NCBI GenBank assembly: GCA_024225035.1
Contig: JAAEMX010000320.1
Location: forward strand, 1 to 51,105
Direction: 5' to 3'
Source of the DNA: Lentisphaerota bacterium
GTDB taxonomy: Bacteria; Verrucomicrobiota; Lentisphaeria; Victivallales; Victivallaceae
Length of the DNA stretch: 51,105 nucleotides
The notes under the pieces are model-generated. The model made no database searches. It had not been told where the DNA came from and saw nothing but the letters and a program-made list of their open reading frames with translations. This document shows, in pieces, positions 35,128 through 45,105 of this stretch (position 1 is its first letter; the number at the start of each line of letters is the position of its first letter). Both the position numbers and the translations under genes were made by a program.

Positions 35128-35267
35128 AACATCATATTCATAAAATAGCAGCTTACTATCCTTTTTAAGGGAACATTTTGAGAAAGAGAACACTCTATAT
35201 TCAGAATATTGTATGACTAATACGATTTGAACGTTTCTGGAGTTTAATGATTTATTGAAATCTCAAA

Positions 35268-36239
35268 ATGAAGAGCATGCGACTTATGCCATATAGCAAT
35301 GATGATATGAGATTAGAAAGGACAACCTGCTCAAGTTCTCATGACTTGTTAGGTTTAGCCTCAATTTCAAAACGCGAATATAACATCGAAGAAAGTGAGT
35401 ACTATTGGAAAATTTACCTTGACAGTGGCAAAGCAAACGAATATAAGATTCACTCAAATAAAACTGTTACTGAAAAAAAAGAAGAGAATGGTTTTCTACG
35501 ACAACAAGATCTTTACAGAAAGGCAGGAGTTACTCTTGACAGTGATGATATAGTTTGCCCCAGCATGTACACTTACGAGTCAGATTATTTTGTAAAGAAT
35601 TGCTTAACAAGAACAAGGCAATCTGCAAAATACTGTAAAGACTATTTTTCAGAAAGTTCTTCAAGCGTACACTTTTCATCGCCGTCCGACAGAGCTCGCC
35701 GGCTCACCCAAATAATTGATAAGGAGCTATTTCCATCTAAAAATACAATTTTATACCGAGGAGTTAATTACAGCGCTCAACACATTATTAATCGCTCTAC
35801 CAATGAAGGAGATATCTTAATAAATTGTGACTTTTTGTCTTTTTCTGAAAATCCATTCATAGTTGGAGGGTTCTGTTCAGGTTTAGACGATACTTCAAAA
35901 GGTTCAGTTGTATATGTACTTAATTCACATCACTCAGCTAAAGCACTTGCTCCATTCTCAATGCGAAACTCATACCATGAAACTGAATCCATTTATAGCC
36001 CCCTGCACTTCTTCAGGGTCAAGTCTATAAAGCAAATATTCCCAGTTGTTGACGACATCAAACATAATTTGCATCTGGTTCTAATTGAGGAACTTCCTGA
36101 AGTTCAAAGTTTACAGATAGAAAAAGCTATGCCATCTATATTGTATTTTGGAGACAGATACCTCGATTTTGCCACTGGCAAAACATTTGATTATTATAGG
36201 TTCAAGTGCTTATTGCCATGGTGGAAGGATAGGAGATAA
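35268..36239 (+). CDS. ADP-ribosyltransferase-like toxin or effector
   Basis: 323 residues without a signal peptide. The R-S-E signature of arginine-specific mono-ADP-ribosyltransferases is visible in the right order: Arg164 in TILYRGV, Ser191-Phe-Ser193 in DFLSFSENP, and Glu238-Thr-Glu240 in YHETESIY. Spacings suit a core of about 110 residues. The first 150 residues are Ser- and Lys-rich and unrecognised, possibly a delivery or specificity region. No adjacent immunity or chaperone gene is seen. The ATG lacks a clear ribosome-binding site. Transfer of ADP-ribose from NAD+ to a protein target is the expected activity; target unknown. Confidence 0.6.
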   Translation: MKSMRLMPYSNDDMRLERTTCSSSHDLLGLASISKREYNIEESEYYWKIYLDSGKANEYKIHSNKTVTEKKEENGFLRQQDLYRKAGVTLDSDDIVCPSMYTYESDYFVKNCLTRTRQSAKYCKDYFSESSSSVHFSSPSDRARRLTQIIDKELFPSKNTILYRGVNYSAQHIINRSTNEGDILINCDFLSFSENPFIVGGFCSGLDDTSKGSVVYVLNSHHSAKALAPFSMRNSYHETESIYSPLHFFRVKSIKQIFPVVDDIKHNLHLVLIEELPEVQSLQIEKAMPSILYFGDRYLDFATGKTFDYYRFKCLLPWWKDRR

Positions 36240-36268
36240 CAAATCCAATTATGTTAAGATTTGATATA

Positions 36269-36291
36269 GCTCTCCATTTTTCATGGAGAGC
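36269..36291. terminator. Hairpin between convergent genes
   Basis: GCTCTCCAT pairs perfectly with ATGGAGAGC around five bases. There is no T-tract on either side, so termination would be weak or factor-assisted. Confidence 0.45.
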
Positions 36292-36317
36292 AGCATTCAA
36301 AATAGATCAAAATTGAC

Positions 36318-37427
36318 TTAAGAAAGCAATCTTCTCTGCCTGTTTCTTAAAAGCTCAATATTACTGTATCTACCAAACTCAGGATTCAGGTTGTTATCTC
36401 GCCCGCAACCAAGCACCAGCCCCTCGCCCGGCTGATTATGATCATCCGAGCCATTGGTAAATAACAACGGGAGCTCTTCAGGATGTTCACGGTTATAACG
36501 CTGACGCATTTCTTCAAACAATTCCGTCTGATACTTTCCGGATTCCGGACATTTAGTATTCCTCCAGCCGTCAACTTCAATCGTTTGTAAACCGACGTCA
36601 GCCAGACTGCATATTTCCTGATACAAGGCCTCGTTTCCAAGCCCTTCTTTGGTTCGTAATTCAGTTGGATGCGCCAAGCCGGGAAGTCCTCCCCAGACAT
36701 ATATACACTGGACAAATGCAGCAGGAGTCAAATCTATATCAAGGGAATCCAGCGGCAAATTAAGCATATCATCTTTTGTTGTATAAGTTGCCTGAAGGTC
36801 TTTGACGTCTGTTGCTATTTTCCGCTTTACAAATTCTTCTCCGTATTTCTGCCACAAAATAACACTTATATCACCTTTAGTAGTTACGCCGTTCCGTACA
36901 TATCTATCAATATCTTCAGAAGTAATAACTGCATCAAATCCAAGCTTAGCAAAACACTTCGGTACCCTTGCAATCATTCCCTGCAGTTGTCTGCGCTTTG
37001 CGTTTCTAATAGGCTCACAGACTAGATCAAAGGAATGTGACTGCAATAAGTTTTTAAAGAGTTTTACATTTGGAAAGTGACCAATAATTTCTATTCCCGA
37101 ACGGTCTGTGTAAAACTCAACAGCCGGAATCACATCAATATTAAATATTTCGCCAGCTTCAATAGCTTCCAACTGACCATCCACCACATCGTGGTCACAG
37201 ATAGCTATTGCTTTCATTTGCCTGCGCCATGCTTCAAAAACTTTTCCCGCTGGTGACAAGTAACCGTCAGAGTAAAATGAATGACAATGCAGATCAATTT
37301 CGCATACGGCCTTAAGGTCCAGCTTAAAACTTCTAGAAAGACGGCGAGCAGCCTCTAAACGCTGCTCGCAATCAATTTTAAAATCATTAATTAAGTTCAC
37401 ATCATTACAGCAATTACTGTCCATCAA
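36318..37427 (-). CDS. PHP-domain metal-dependent phosphoesterase
   Basis: 369 residues with PHP motifs: EIDLHCHSFYSDG near residue 43, AICDHDVVDG near 74, and a C-terminal NGSDDH. These His and Asp residues bind the two or three metals of PHP phosphoesterases. The insert of about 200 residues between motifs is longer than in small YciV-type enzymes. Substrate unknown (nucleotide or sugar phosphate). Ends six bases after the RND gene start region on the same strand, so it may share that transcript. Confidence 0.8.
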   Translation of the reverse strand: MMDSNCCNDVNLINDFKIDCEQRLEAARRLSRSFKLDLKAVCEIDLHCHSFYSDGYLSPAGKVFEAWRRQMKAIAICDHDVVDGQLEAIEAGEIFNIDVIPAVEFYTDRSGIEIIGHFPNVKLFKNLLQSHSFDLVCEPIRNAKRRQLQGMIARVPKCFAKLGFDAVITSEDIDRYVRNGVTTKGDISVILWQKYGEEFVKRKIATDVKDLQATYTTKDDMLNLPLDSLDIDLTPAAFVQCIYVWGGLPGLAHPTELRTKEGLGNEALYQEICSLADVGLQTIEVDGWRNTKCPESGKYQTELFEEMRQRYNREHPEELPLLFTNGSDDHNQPGEGLVLGCGRDNNLNPEFGRYSNIELLRNRQRRLLS

Positions 37428-37432
37428 TATCC

Positions 37433-40400
37433 TCAGTCAACCTGACGCTCACAGCGTTTTTTTTGCCAGTCAATTAATCTCTGAATAAGTACGTAGAATG
37501 AAGGTACGATAATAGTTCCAAAAATAGCAGATATAGTCATCCCTCCAAATACTGTTATACCCAGTGAACGACGACTTGCTGCGCCTGCTCCCATTGCAAT
37601 AACCAAAGGAAATGTTCCAAGTACAAATGAGAAGGCTGTCATAAGTACTGCTCTGAAACGCAAGCGTGCAGCAAAAACAGCTGAATCAAAAATTGATTTT
37701 CCTGCTTCATGCTGCACTTTTGCAAATTCCACGATCAAAATAGCGGTTTTTGCCGCTAGACCAAACAATAGCACAAAACCGACCTGACAATAAATATTGT
37801 TGGTCATGCCAAACACATACAGCGAACCAATAGCCCCAAAGAAAGCAATAGGAACTGACATCATTACCGCCATAGGAATCATCCAGCTTTCGTATTGAGC
37901 TACCAGGAACAGATAAATAAACAGCAGGGCAAACCCAAAGATAACCGCCATCTTACCGCTTGCTTGTTTTTCCTGATAGGACATATCAGTCCAGTCAAAC
38001 TTCGTCGTAACGGGTAGTATCTTTTTGGCCAGACGTTCCATTGTAGCCATGGCCTGCCCTGAACTGTACCCTTGAGCTGCACTTCCGTTAATTTTAACGG
38101 CAGAATACATATTGTAACGATTAAGATACTGAGGTCCAAAACTTGGTTCAACCTGTACCAGAGTGCTTAACGGCACCATCTCCTTATTATTATTGCGAAC
38201 ATACAAAGTATTAATATCTTCTACTTGAGAACGGTAGTTTTTCTGTGCCTGCATCTGCACCCGGTAAACTTTGCCGAACTTATTGAAGTCGTTAATGTAT
38301 GTCAATCCGGTGAAGCCCTGCAAAGCGTTATTTATACTTTGGATGGAAACTCCCATTTTTAGAGCTTTTTCACGGTCAAGTCTAAGGAATATCTGCGGGA
38401 CATTAGCAGAAAACGTGGTAAAAACACGATTTAAATCAGGTTCCTGGTTGGCAGCCATGATAAGAGAATTGGCATATTGCCCAAGACGTTGCGGATGGGT
38501 ACCAGTTGTGTCCTCAAGCATGAATGCAAAACCGCCAGTTGACCCAATTCCAGGAATAGCAGGAACTCCAAAAGGAACTATCATAGCGTCAGGGATATCA
38601 ACAACTTTACGATATACTTGAGCCATGATTCCAAACTGTGACAACTTCAGAGTCGGGCGTTCATTCCACGGCTTAAGCATGGCAATCAACATCGCGCCAT
38701 TTGATGAGTTCGTTCCGGTAAGAATACTGAAACCGGACACTGATATTACATCATCAACCCCTGGAGTGTCTTTCATTATTTTCTCAACCTGACTGACGAC
38801 TTTTTGCGTTCTGACCAGCGAAGCACTGTCAGGCAGCTGAACATTAACAAAAAATACTCCTTGATCCTCATCGGGGATAAAGCCAGTCGGAAGAGAATTG
38901 TATACTTTAACCGCGACAAACATGAGCGCAATAAAAGCGATAAAAACCAATATAGCCTTTCTCACCAAATGCTTGACCAGCCAGATGTAACCACCTGTCA
39001 TCTTGTCAAAGTATTTGTCAAACTTGCGGAAGATGAACATTTTCTGATGGCCTTTCTTAACAGGCTTCAAAATCAATCCGCTTAAGGCCGGACTCAAAGT
39101 CAGGGCATTCAAGGTAGAAATCAAAACGGCTACAGTAATAGTTATACCAAACTGCCGATAAAGTTCTCCGGTAATTCCTGGAAGGAAACAGACAGGAATA
39201 AACATGGCAAGCAGTACAAGAGTTGTTGCAATAACCGGGCCTGTTACCTCGTCCATTGATTTTTTCGCAGCTTCCTTCGGCGGCAAATGCTCATCATGCA
39301 TTAATCGATTAACATTCTCTATCACCACAATCGCATCATCCACCACAATACCGATGGCCAGAATTAAACCAAAAAGTGTAATCAGATTGATAGAGTAGCC
39401 GATCGCATATAAAACCCCAAACGTACCAATAAGAGAAACTGGTATGGCAACGATTGGGACCATGGTTGAACGCCAGTCTCCTAAAAAGAGGAAAGTGATC
39501 AAGATTACCAAAATCACAGCTTCAATCAAAGTTTTGACAACTTCCTGGATAGATGCATTGATAAATTTAGTAGTATCATACTGAACACCACATTTCATAC
39601 CTTCAGGCAGGCTCAGCTCAGTAAGTTTTGCTTTGACTTTATTAGCAATTTCCAGACCATTTGCGTCCGGCAACTGATATATAGCCATAAGCGCAGCCGG
39701 TTTTCCGTTCAGTTTACCATTTGAAGAGTAAGTTTCTGATCCAAGTTCAACTTTGGCAATATCCTTTATTTTAACACTTGCGCCATCCGGCAGTGTTTTG
39801 ATAATGATGTTCTTAAAGTCTTTGACATCTGCTAAACGACCGCGTGTTTGAACAATATAACGAAAAATCTGTTTTTCTCCGGAAGGAGCGTCGCCAAGAG
39901 AACCAGCTGAAACCTGTACATTTTGTTCTTTTACCGCATTTGAAACGTCGTCGACAGTAATACCCAAACTCGCCATACGAGCGGGATTCAGCCATACACG
40001 CATGGAGTATTTGAGTTCACCAAATATCTGAACGTCTCCGACGCCAGGAATTCGGGCCAGTTCATCTTTCAGGTTAATAGACGCATAATTGCTAAGTTCA
40101 AGCGGTGAAAATTTTTCATCTGGAGAATATAGAGCTGCTACCAGTAACATATTACTGGACTGTTCCTTAACAATAATACCTCGTTTGGTCACCTCAGAAG
40201 GAAGCTGAGCAGATGCCCAGTTTACACGGTTCTGTACATTTACCGTATTCAGGTCACCGTCCGTACCTATACCAAAAGTTACTGTAATGCTGGCACTACC
40301 AGTATCCGAACTGGTCGAAGACATATAAAGCATGCGTTTGACACCGTTAACCTGAGTCTCAATAGGCTCGACTACAGTTTTCTGAACTGTCTCAGCATCG

Positions 40401-40558
40401 GCCCCCGGATAATTTGCAGTAATTTTTATCTGCGATGGAGTAATGTTTGGATATTGTGCAATTGGAAGCACTCTGATTGAAATGAGACCTGCAATAACGA
40501 TAACAATCGAAATTACAAAGGCAAAACGAGGCCGATCAATAAAAAACTTGCTTATCAT
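37433..40558 (-). CDS. RND efflux transporter (AcrB/HAE1 family)
   Basis: 1041 residues, the full AcrB length. N-terminus MISKFFIDRPRFAFVISI, first periplasmic loop with QNRVNWASAQLP, and the proton-relay helix GIVVDDAIVVIENV with its two Asp residues are present. The second half repeats the architecture. Overlaps the adaptor gene by four bases. It would export drugs, bile-type compounds or metabolites across the envelope with an outer-membrane channel not encoded here. Confidence 0.93.
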   Translation of the reverse strand: MISKFFIDRPRFAFVISIVIVIAGLISIRVLPIAQYPNITPSQIKITANYPGADAETVQKTVVEPIETQVNGVKRMLYMSSTSSDTGSASITVTFGIGTDGDLNTVNVQNRVNWASAQLPSEVTKRGIIVKEQSSNMLLVAALYSPDEKFSPLELSNYASINLKDELARIPGVGDVQIFGELKYSMRVWLNPARMASLGITVDDVSNAVKEQNVQVSAGSLGDAPSGEKQIFRYIVQTRGRLADVKDFKNIIIKTLPDGASVKIKDIAKVELGSETYSSNGKLNGKPAALMAIYQLPDANGLEIANKVKAKLTELSLPEGMKCGVQYDTTKFINASIQEVVKTLIEAVILVILITFLFLGDWRSTMVPIVAIPVSLIGTFGVLYAIGYSINLITLFGLILAIGIVVDDAIVVIENVNRLMHDEHLPPKEAAKKSMDEVTGPVIATTLVLLAMFIPVCFLPGITGELYRQFGITITVAVLISTLNALTLSPALSGLILKPVKKGHQKMFIFRKFDKYFDKMTGGYIWLVKHLVRKAILVFIAFIALMFVAVKVYNSLPTGFIPDEDQGVFFVNVQLPDSASLVRTQKVVSQVEKIMKDTPGVDDVISVSGFSILTGTNSSNGAMLIAMLKPWNERPTLKLSQFGIMAQVYRKVVDIPDAMIVPFGVPAIPGIGSTGGFAFMLEDTTGTHPQRLGQYANSLIMAANQEPDLNRVFTTFSANVPQIFLRLDREKALKMGVSIQSINNALQGFTGLTYINDFNKFGKVYRVQMQAQKNYRSQVEDINTLYVRNNNKEMVPLSTLVQVEPSFGPQYLNRYNMYSAVKINGSAAQGYSSGQAMATMERLAKKILPVTTKFDWTDMSYQEKQASGKMAVIFGFALLFIYLFLVAQYESWMIPMAVMMSVPIAFFGAIGSLYVFGMTNNIYCQVGFVLLFGLAAKTAILIVEFAKVQHEAGKSIFDSAVFAARLRFRAVLMTAFSFVLGTFPLVIAMGAGAASRRSLGITVFGGMTISAIFGTIIVPSFYVLIQRLIDWQKKRCERQVD

Positions 40559-41853
40559 TTGGCTTCACCCTTTTTGTCGGCAGCGGCCACAGGCTGTTTT
40601 GCCTGTTCAACATTACCTGATGCCTTTGCGTTCCGCTCAGCAGGTGCGGCTTTTTTATTTAGTTTGTTGTTAACGTCACTGGGCAATGGCATTTGAGTAC
40701 CATTAAGCGGTTTCACTATGGTATTTCCTAATGGATATGACTTGCCGAGAACCGGTTTTACAATCATTCCTTCGCGAATTTTCTGTAAACCTTCGGTTAC
40801 CACCAACTCGCCTTCCTTAAGTCCGCTTTTTACTTCAACATTCAGTCCTTTTTTCCGTCCTAATTCAACTTTCCGGCGAACAGCTTTTTTATCCTTATTA
40901 ACAACCATAACGTAATCACCAGTCTGTTCACTGGATACCGCAACTTGAGGTATTAGTAAAGCTTTATACGACTTGCGTCCTTCGAGTTGCACTCTCACAT
41001 ACATACCGGGCAGTAACAGGACGTTCGGGTTTTCAAAAGTCGCCTGCATTAGAAAGGTTCCTGTTGAAGAGTTGACTTGATTATTCCAGAAAGTAATTTT
41101 TCCCGTTCTTCCATACTCAGAACCATCCTGGAAAATCAGTTTCACAATAATAGGTACTTCTTTCTTACGATCTTTGCCCTCTTTGATTATTTCTTTCTGA
41201 ATTCTGAGAACATCTACTTCACTGAGGTTAAACTGAACACGCACAGGATCGACTTTTACGATACTGTCCAGTGAATCACTGTCAGGGCCCACCACATTAC
41301 CAACGCTGTAAGCGGCAAGTCCGACAATTCCGTCAAAAGGAGCTTTAATTTGAGTGTAGCTCAGGTCTAATTCAGCATTTTTCAGCTCGGCCTGAGCTTT
41401 AAGTACCGAGGCATCGGCACTCATTTTATTAGCTGCGGCATTATCGAATTCTTTCTGAGCTACAGCACGCTTCTGATAAAGGGCACGCTGACGCTCATAA
41501 TCAATATCGGCATTTTTCTTATCTGCCATTGCACTCATTACAGCAGCTTTTGCCTTAATTACATCAGCTTTATACTGATCCTGTTCGATGAGGAAAAGCA
41601 ACTGTCCTTTCTTAACCAACTCACCTTCTATAAAGTTACGTTTTTGAAGAAATCCTTTTACTCGAGCAACCAACTCTACTTTATCGTATGCTTTTACCTG
41701 ACCAATTATAATTGTACTAGCTACAATATTTCCTAATTTCACCGGCACTACAACGACAGCAGATGATGGTTTAATTACGGGCCTTTTCGGCTTACACCCG
41801 GCTAAAAACAAGGTCCCGACAAGAAGCAGGACGGTTATGCGTGAGAAATTCAT
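40555..41853 (-). CDS. RND efflux periplasmic adaptor (AcrA family)
   Basis: 432 residues with a lipoprotein-type signal (LFLAGC, Cys about 20), the lipoyl half-motifs VARVKGFLQKRNF and QIKAPFDGIVGLA, a coiled-coil hairpin between, and beta-barrel with VSSEQTGDYVMVV. The last 45 residues are a low-complexity Ala/Lys/Asn tail not usual for AcrA. First gene of the pump operon; no local regulator is adjacent. Confidence 0.92.
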   Translation of the reverse strand: MNFSRITVLLLVGTLFLAGCKPKRPVIKPSSAVVVVPVKLGNIVASTIIIGQVKAYDKVELVARVKGFLQKRNFIEGELVKKGQLLFLIEQDQYKADVIKAKAAVMSAMADKKNADIDYERQRALYQKRAVAQKEFDNAAANKMSADASVLKAQAELKNAELDLSYTQIKAPFDGIVGLAAYSVGNVVGPDSDSLDSIVKVDPVRVQFNLSEVDVLRIQKEIIKEGKDRKKEVPIIVKLIFQDGSEYGRTGKITFWNNQVNSSTGTFLMQATFENPNVLLLPGMYVRVQLEGRKSYKALLIPQVAVSSEQTGDYVMVVNKDKKAVRRKVELGRKKGLNVEVKSGLKEGELVVTEGLQKIREGMIVKPVLGKSYPLGNTIVKPLNGTQMPLPSDVNNKLNKKAAPAERNAKASGNVEQAKQPVAAADKKGEAK

Positions 41854-42002
41854 ACAATCTCCTTAGCAGGAACTATTGTCCCATTTAATTTATATATCCC
41901 AATTTAAATGACTTAATGTAAAAGACACTTTCGTAAATGCAATGGTATTCTTAGATCAAAATTCAAAAATATTATCATCCCTATTTAATACAAACCTTCC
42001 TG

Positions 42003-42935
42003 TTAAGGTCGTAAATAAACACCTTTTCGTTTCAACTGATCCGATAATTTTTTTACGGCCAACTCTTTTGCCACAGCCTCAATATCAAGTGTAAAGTCAA
42101 AATTACAATCCAGCCATTCCCGAGGAAAATCTTGGATATCTATAAATTCAGCATGAACTCTTGGGTTTGAGCCTTGCCAGCCTTCACGAGGAGAAGAAAT
42201 ATGAAAATGCGGCTCACGTTTGGCTTTTCTCCAAGTTTGAACAGATTTTTCAGTGGCCTCTTTTATACTGAATCCGTCCGGTAAACAACGATGATGATGT
42301 ACATCATATATCAGCGGCACACCTGTCTCCATGCAACCTGGAAAAATATCTTCAACCGAATATGACACATCATCATTTTCAAGCGTCAAATGTCGCTTTA
42401 TCAATTCAGGTACATCTGAAAAACGCTCAACAAACCGTCTTAATGTTCCGGCTTTATCCCCGTAAACGCCACCCATATGAATATTAACATTGTCAGCACC
42501 AATCAGGTCGGCTACCATGCATTGATATGACAGTTCTCTAATGGTATTGACAAACACTTCTTCGCGAGGAGAGGCCAATATATTAAACTGATCAGGGTGA
42601 AAGCTTAACCTGATGTTATTCTTTCCCGCAAAATCCTTAACTGCAGAAAAATCTGCTCTGATTTTTTCAGCATCCGGTAACTCATCAAGCTCATATCCAA
42701 ACTCAGGATGAGAGTATATTGGCAATATTTGAGACAAAACTCTGAATGCACCAATTCCAAGCTTCTTACAGGCTTTTACCGATTCAAGTAAAGCAGATGA
42801 ATTATTTAATGCAATTCCTGATAACTTATTAAGCTGTTCTTTACGAGTCTTAAATCCTCTGATTATTTTTATAGTGGTATGGTGATACTTAATAGGTTCT
42901 TCAATAAAAATACAGCATAACCCGAGCCTTACCAT
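42003..42935 (-). CDS. uvsE: UV damage endonuclease UvsE (UVDE)
   Basis: 310 residues of the UVDE TIM-barrel family: VRLGLCCIF start, RLSFHPDQFNILASP, GADNVNIHMGG, LTLENDD and LIYDVHHHRC supply the metal-binding His, Asp and Glu residues. It nicks DNA 5' to UV photoproducts and other lesions. GGAGGAGG just before the ATG is a strong ribosome-binding site. Divergent from a photolyase gene, forming a compact UV-repair module. Confidence 0.92.
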   Translation of the reverse strand: MVRLGLCCIFIEEPIKYHHTTIKIIRGFKTRKEQLNKLSGIALNNSSALLESVKACKKLGIGAFRVLSQILPIYSHPEFGYELDELPDAEKIRADFSAVKDFAGKNNIRLSFHPDQFNILASPREEVFVNTIRELSYQCMVADLIGADNVNIHMGGVYGDKAGTLRRFVERFSDVPELIKRHLTLENDDVSYSVEDIFPGCMETGVPLIYDVHHHRCLPDGFSIKEATEKSVQTWRKAKREPHFHISSPREGWQGSNPRVHAEFIDIQDFPREWLDCNFDFTLDIEAVAKELAVKKLSDQLKRKGVYLRP

Positions 42936-43023
42936 ATCCTCCTCCTTAAGAAAAATAAAACTGGTAATTTATTAGTTTAATATTATCATTAATAGTATAA
43001 TATACAATAGGAGGAGTTTTAAA

Positions 43024-44364
43024 GTGATACCTAATGAGAGGGTAAAAATTCTAAAAAGCGGAACTCTTGCTAAAGGCAAATACGTCCTTTACTGGATGCA
43101 GACCTCACAGCGCACGGAATACAACCATGCTCTCGAATTCGCGGTTCGTGAAGCCAATGATTCACAACTACCACTTCTGGTTTACTTTGGACTGACAAGT
43201 GACTATCCTGACGCCAACATACGACATTACCGTTTTATGCTGGAAGGCCTCAAGCAGACCGCAGCAAAACTAAAAAGGCGAGGAATTAACTTCGTTTTAA
43301 GGCTCGAATCTCCCGAAAAGGGTATCGTCAAACTGGCAAAGAATGCTGCAGTAACTATTTTTGACACCGGCTATATGCCGATACAAAGAGCATGGCGTCA
43401 AGAAGCAGCGGCTTTAATAAAATGTCCAGTAGTGCAAGTTGAATCAGATATAATAGTTCCTGCAAAGACAGCGTCTTCCAAAGAAGAATATGCTGCTTAC
43501 ACAATTCGTTCTAAAATAAACAAATACCGTGACTATTTCATGCAGCCGCTTGAAGAGCACGAAGTAAAATGCAAAACAAAACTTGACTTTGAATCACTTG
43601 ATTTTGATGCTCCAACAGCACTGGTCAATTCATTGAAGATTGACAAGTCTGTTCTTTCGGTTGAAGACTTTCACCCAGGAGGCACAAATGAAGCCCAGAA
43701 ACGACTTGCTGTTTTCATTGATAATAAACTTCATAAATACACTGAGCTTCGAAATATTCCCACAGAAGATTACCAGTCTGGCTTAAGTCCGTATATCCAT
43801 TTCGGACAGATATCGCCATTACAGATAGCTCTTGAAGCAAAAAAAACCGGACTTCCTGATGTTAACGACTTTCTTGAAGAGCTTATTATCCGACGCGAAT
43901 TAGCTATTAACTTTGCTTTCTACAATAGCTCATGCCAGGATTACTCCGCCCTCCCTCCTTGGGTCCAAACAACATTAAATGAACACATAAGCGACAAGCG
44001 TGAATACATTTACTCTATTGAAGATCTTGAAAATGCAAAAACCCATGATCCTTATTGGGATGCAGCACAAAAAGAAATGACTGTCACTGGGAAAATGCAT
44101 GGCTACATACGCATGTACTGGGGGAAAATGATTCTTCAATGGAGCTCTACTCCGCAAAATGCATTCCGTATAGTATTAAAACTAAATGATAAATATGAAC
44201 TGGATGGCAGGGATCCAAACAGTTGTGCCGGAGTAGCTTGGTGTTTTGGCAAACATGATCGCCCATGGCCAATCGGGAAGGTGCGTTTAATGAACCAGAA
44301 CGGGCTGAAAAGAAAATTTAATGCAGACGCCTATGCCAGAAAAATAAACTTGATTAATAATTAA
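43024..44364 (+). CDS. phr: Class II CPD photolyase
   Basis: 446 residues: N-terminal alpha/beta domain (YVLYWMQTSQRTEYNHALEFA, typical of class II) and a helical FAD-binding domain with ELIIRRELAINFAFYN, YWGKMILQW and the closing DGRDPNSCAGVAWCFGKHDRPW. It repairs cyclobutane pyrimidine dimers with light. GTG start follows AGGAGG at nine bases. The 88-bp gap to uvsE has TATAAT at 42996-43001 as likely -10. Presence of two light-damage systems suggests sunlit habitat. Confidence 0.93.
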   Translation: MIPNERVKILKSGTLAKGKYVLYWMQTSQRTEYNHALEFAVREANDSQLPLLVYFGLTSDYPDANIRHYRFMLEGLKQTAAKLKRRGINFVLRLESPEKGIVKLAKNAAVTIFDTGYMPIQRAWRQEAAALIKCPVVQVESDIIVPAKTASSKEEYAAYTIRSKINKYRDYFMQPLEEHEVKCKTKLDFESLDFDAPTALVNSLKIDKSVLSVEDFHPGGTNEAQKRLAVFIDNKLHKYTELRNIPTEDYQSGLSPYIHFGQISPLQIALEAKKTGLPDVNDFLEELIIRRELAINFAFYNSSCQDYSALPPWVQTTLNEHISDKREYIYSIEDLENAKTHDPYWDAAQKEMTVTGKMHGYIRMYWGKMILQWSSTPQNAFRIVLKLNDKYELDGRDPNSCAGVAWCFGKHDRPWPIGKVRLMNQNGLKRKFNADAYARKINLINN

Positions 44365-44366
44365 AA

Positions 44367-44395
44367 ATGACATATAAATCTCTCTGTGCTATAAT
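44367..44395 (+). promoter_or_regulatory. Promoter ATGACA-N17-TATAAT with extended -10
   Basis: A -35 with five of six consensus bases (44367-44372) and a perfect -10 (44390-44395) are 17 bp apart, and TGC directly before the -10 gives an extended -10. It begins two bases after the photolyase stop and lies 51 bp before the next start codon. Confidence 0.75.
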
Positions 44396-44446
44396 ATACT
44401 AATCACTCTAATTTATAAAATATGTAGACAGCACCGGAGAGATGAT

Positions 44447-44941
44447 GTGAAAAAAATCAAAATTCAAAAACTCAGTATTGAAAAGTTCCACCGTTACGGC
44501 AGCTTTGCCAACATGTTAAACGCTACAGGCGATTCAATTGGAGAAGGCCCTTTTATATTTTTCAGGGATATGCTGCACCAGGACCTCAGCAGAGACTCGG
44601 TATGCTACTCCATACTCAGAGTGCAACCGCGTGAATTCAAAATAGAAGCTTCTGAATACCATAACTTTACTGCTGAAATGCTTATGGCCATGGATCAGGA
44701 TATAGCAATTCATGTAGCTCCGGCTGACAGCGGTGAAGACATTCCTGTTGATAGATTTGAGGTATTCAGGGTTCCTAAAGGCACCATGGTTATTTTACGT
44801 CAGGGAGTTTGGCATCATGCTCCTTTTTCATTGAATGACAAACCAGCAAATATACTCATTGGTTTACCTGAGAGGCTTTATAAAAATGATTTAGTCGCAA
44901 TGAAAATACCTGAAGGGAAACAGCCGGCAATCGAAATATAG
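44447..44941 (+). CDS. Ureidoglycolate-lyase-like cupin protein
   Basis: 164 residues, similar to the AllA family by its cupin strands: FTAEMLMAMDQDIAIHVAPAD, then FRVPKGTMVILRQGVWHHAPF with the His pair, and NILIGLPERLY. AllA releases urea from ureidoglycolate in purine breakdown, but no other allantoin gene is near, so it may act on a related acid. GTG start with GGAGAG upstream and a strong promoter directly before. Confidence 0.75.
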   Translation: MKKIKIQKLSIEKFHRYGSFANMLNATGDSIGEGPFIFFRDMLHQDLSRDSVCYSILRVQPREFKIEASEYHNFTAEMLMAMDQDIAIHVAPADSGEDIPVDRFEVFRVPKGTMVILRQGVWHHAPFSLNDKPANILIGLPERLYKNDLVAMKIPEGKQPAIEI

Positions 44942-45105
44942 TTTAATAAACTCTCCTTTACGTAAAAAAACAGTAATTGTTCTAATCATCAGGATTATCA
45001 TATTTTTGAGAAAATCTTGCAGCGTCCATAGCAATTCCTTATTAGATTGAGTATAGTGATTTTGTTTGCTTTAAGTTAAAGGAACAGAATAGGAAGAAGC
45101 TTAAC

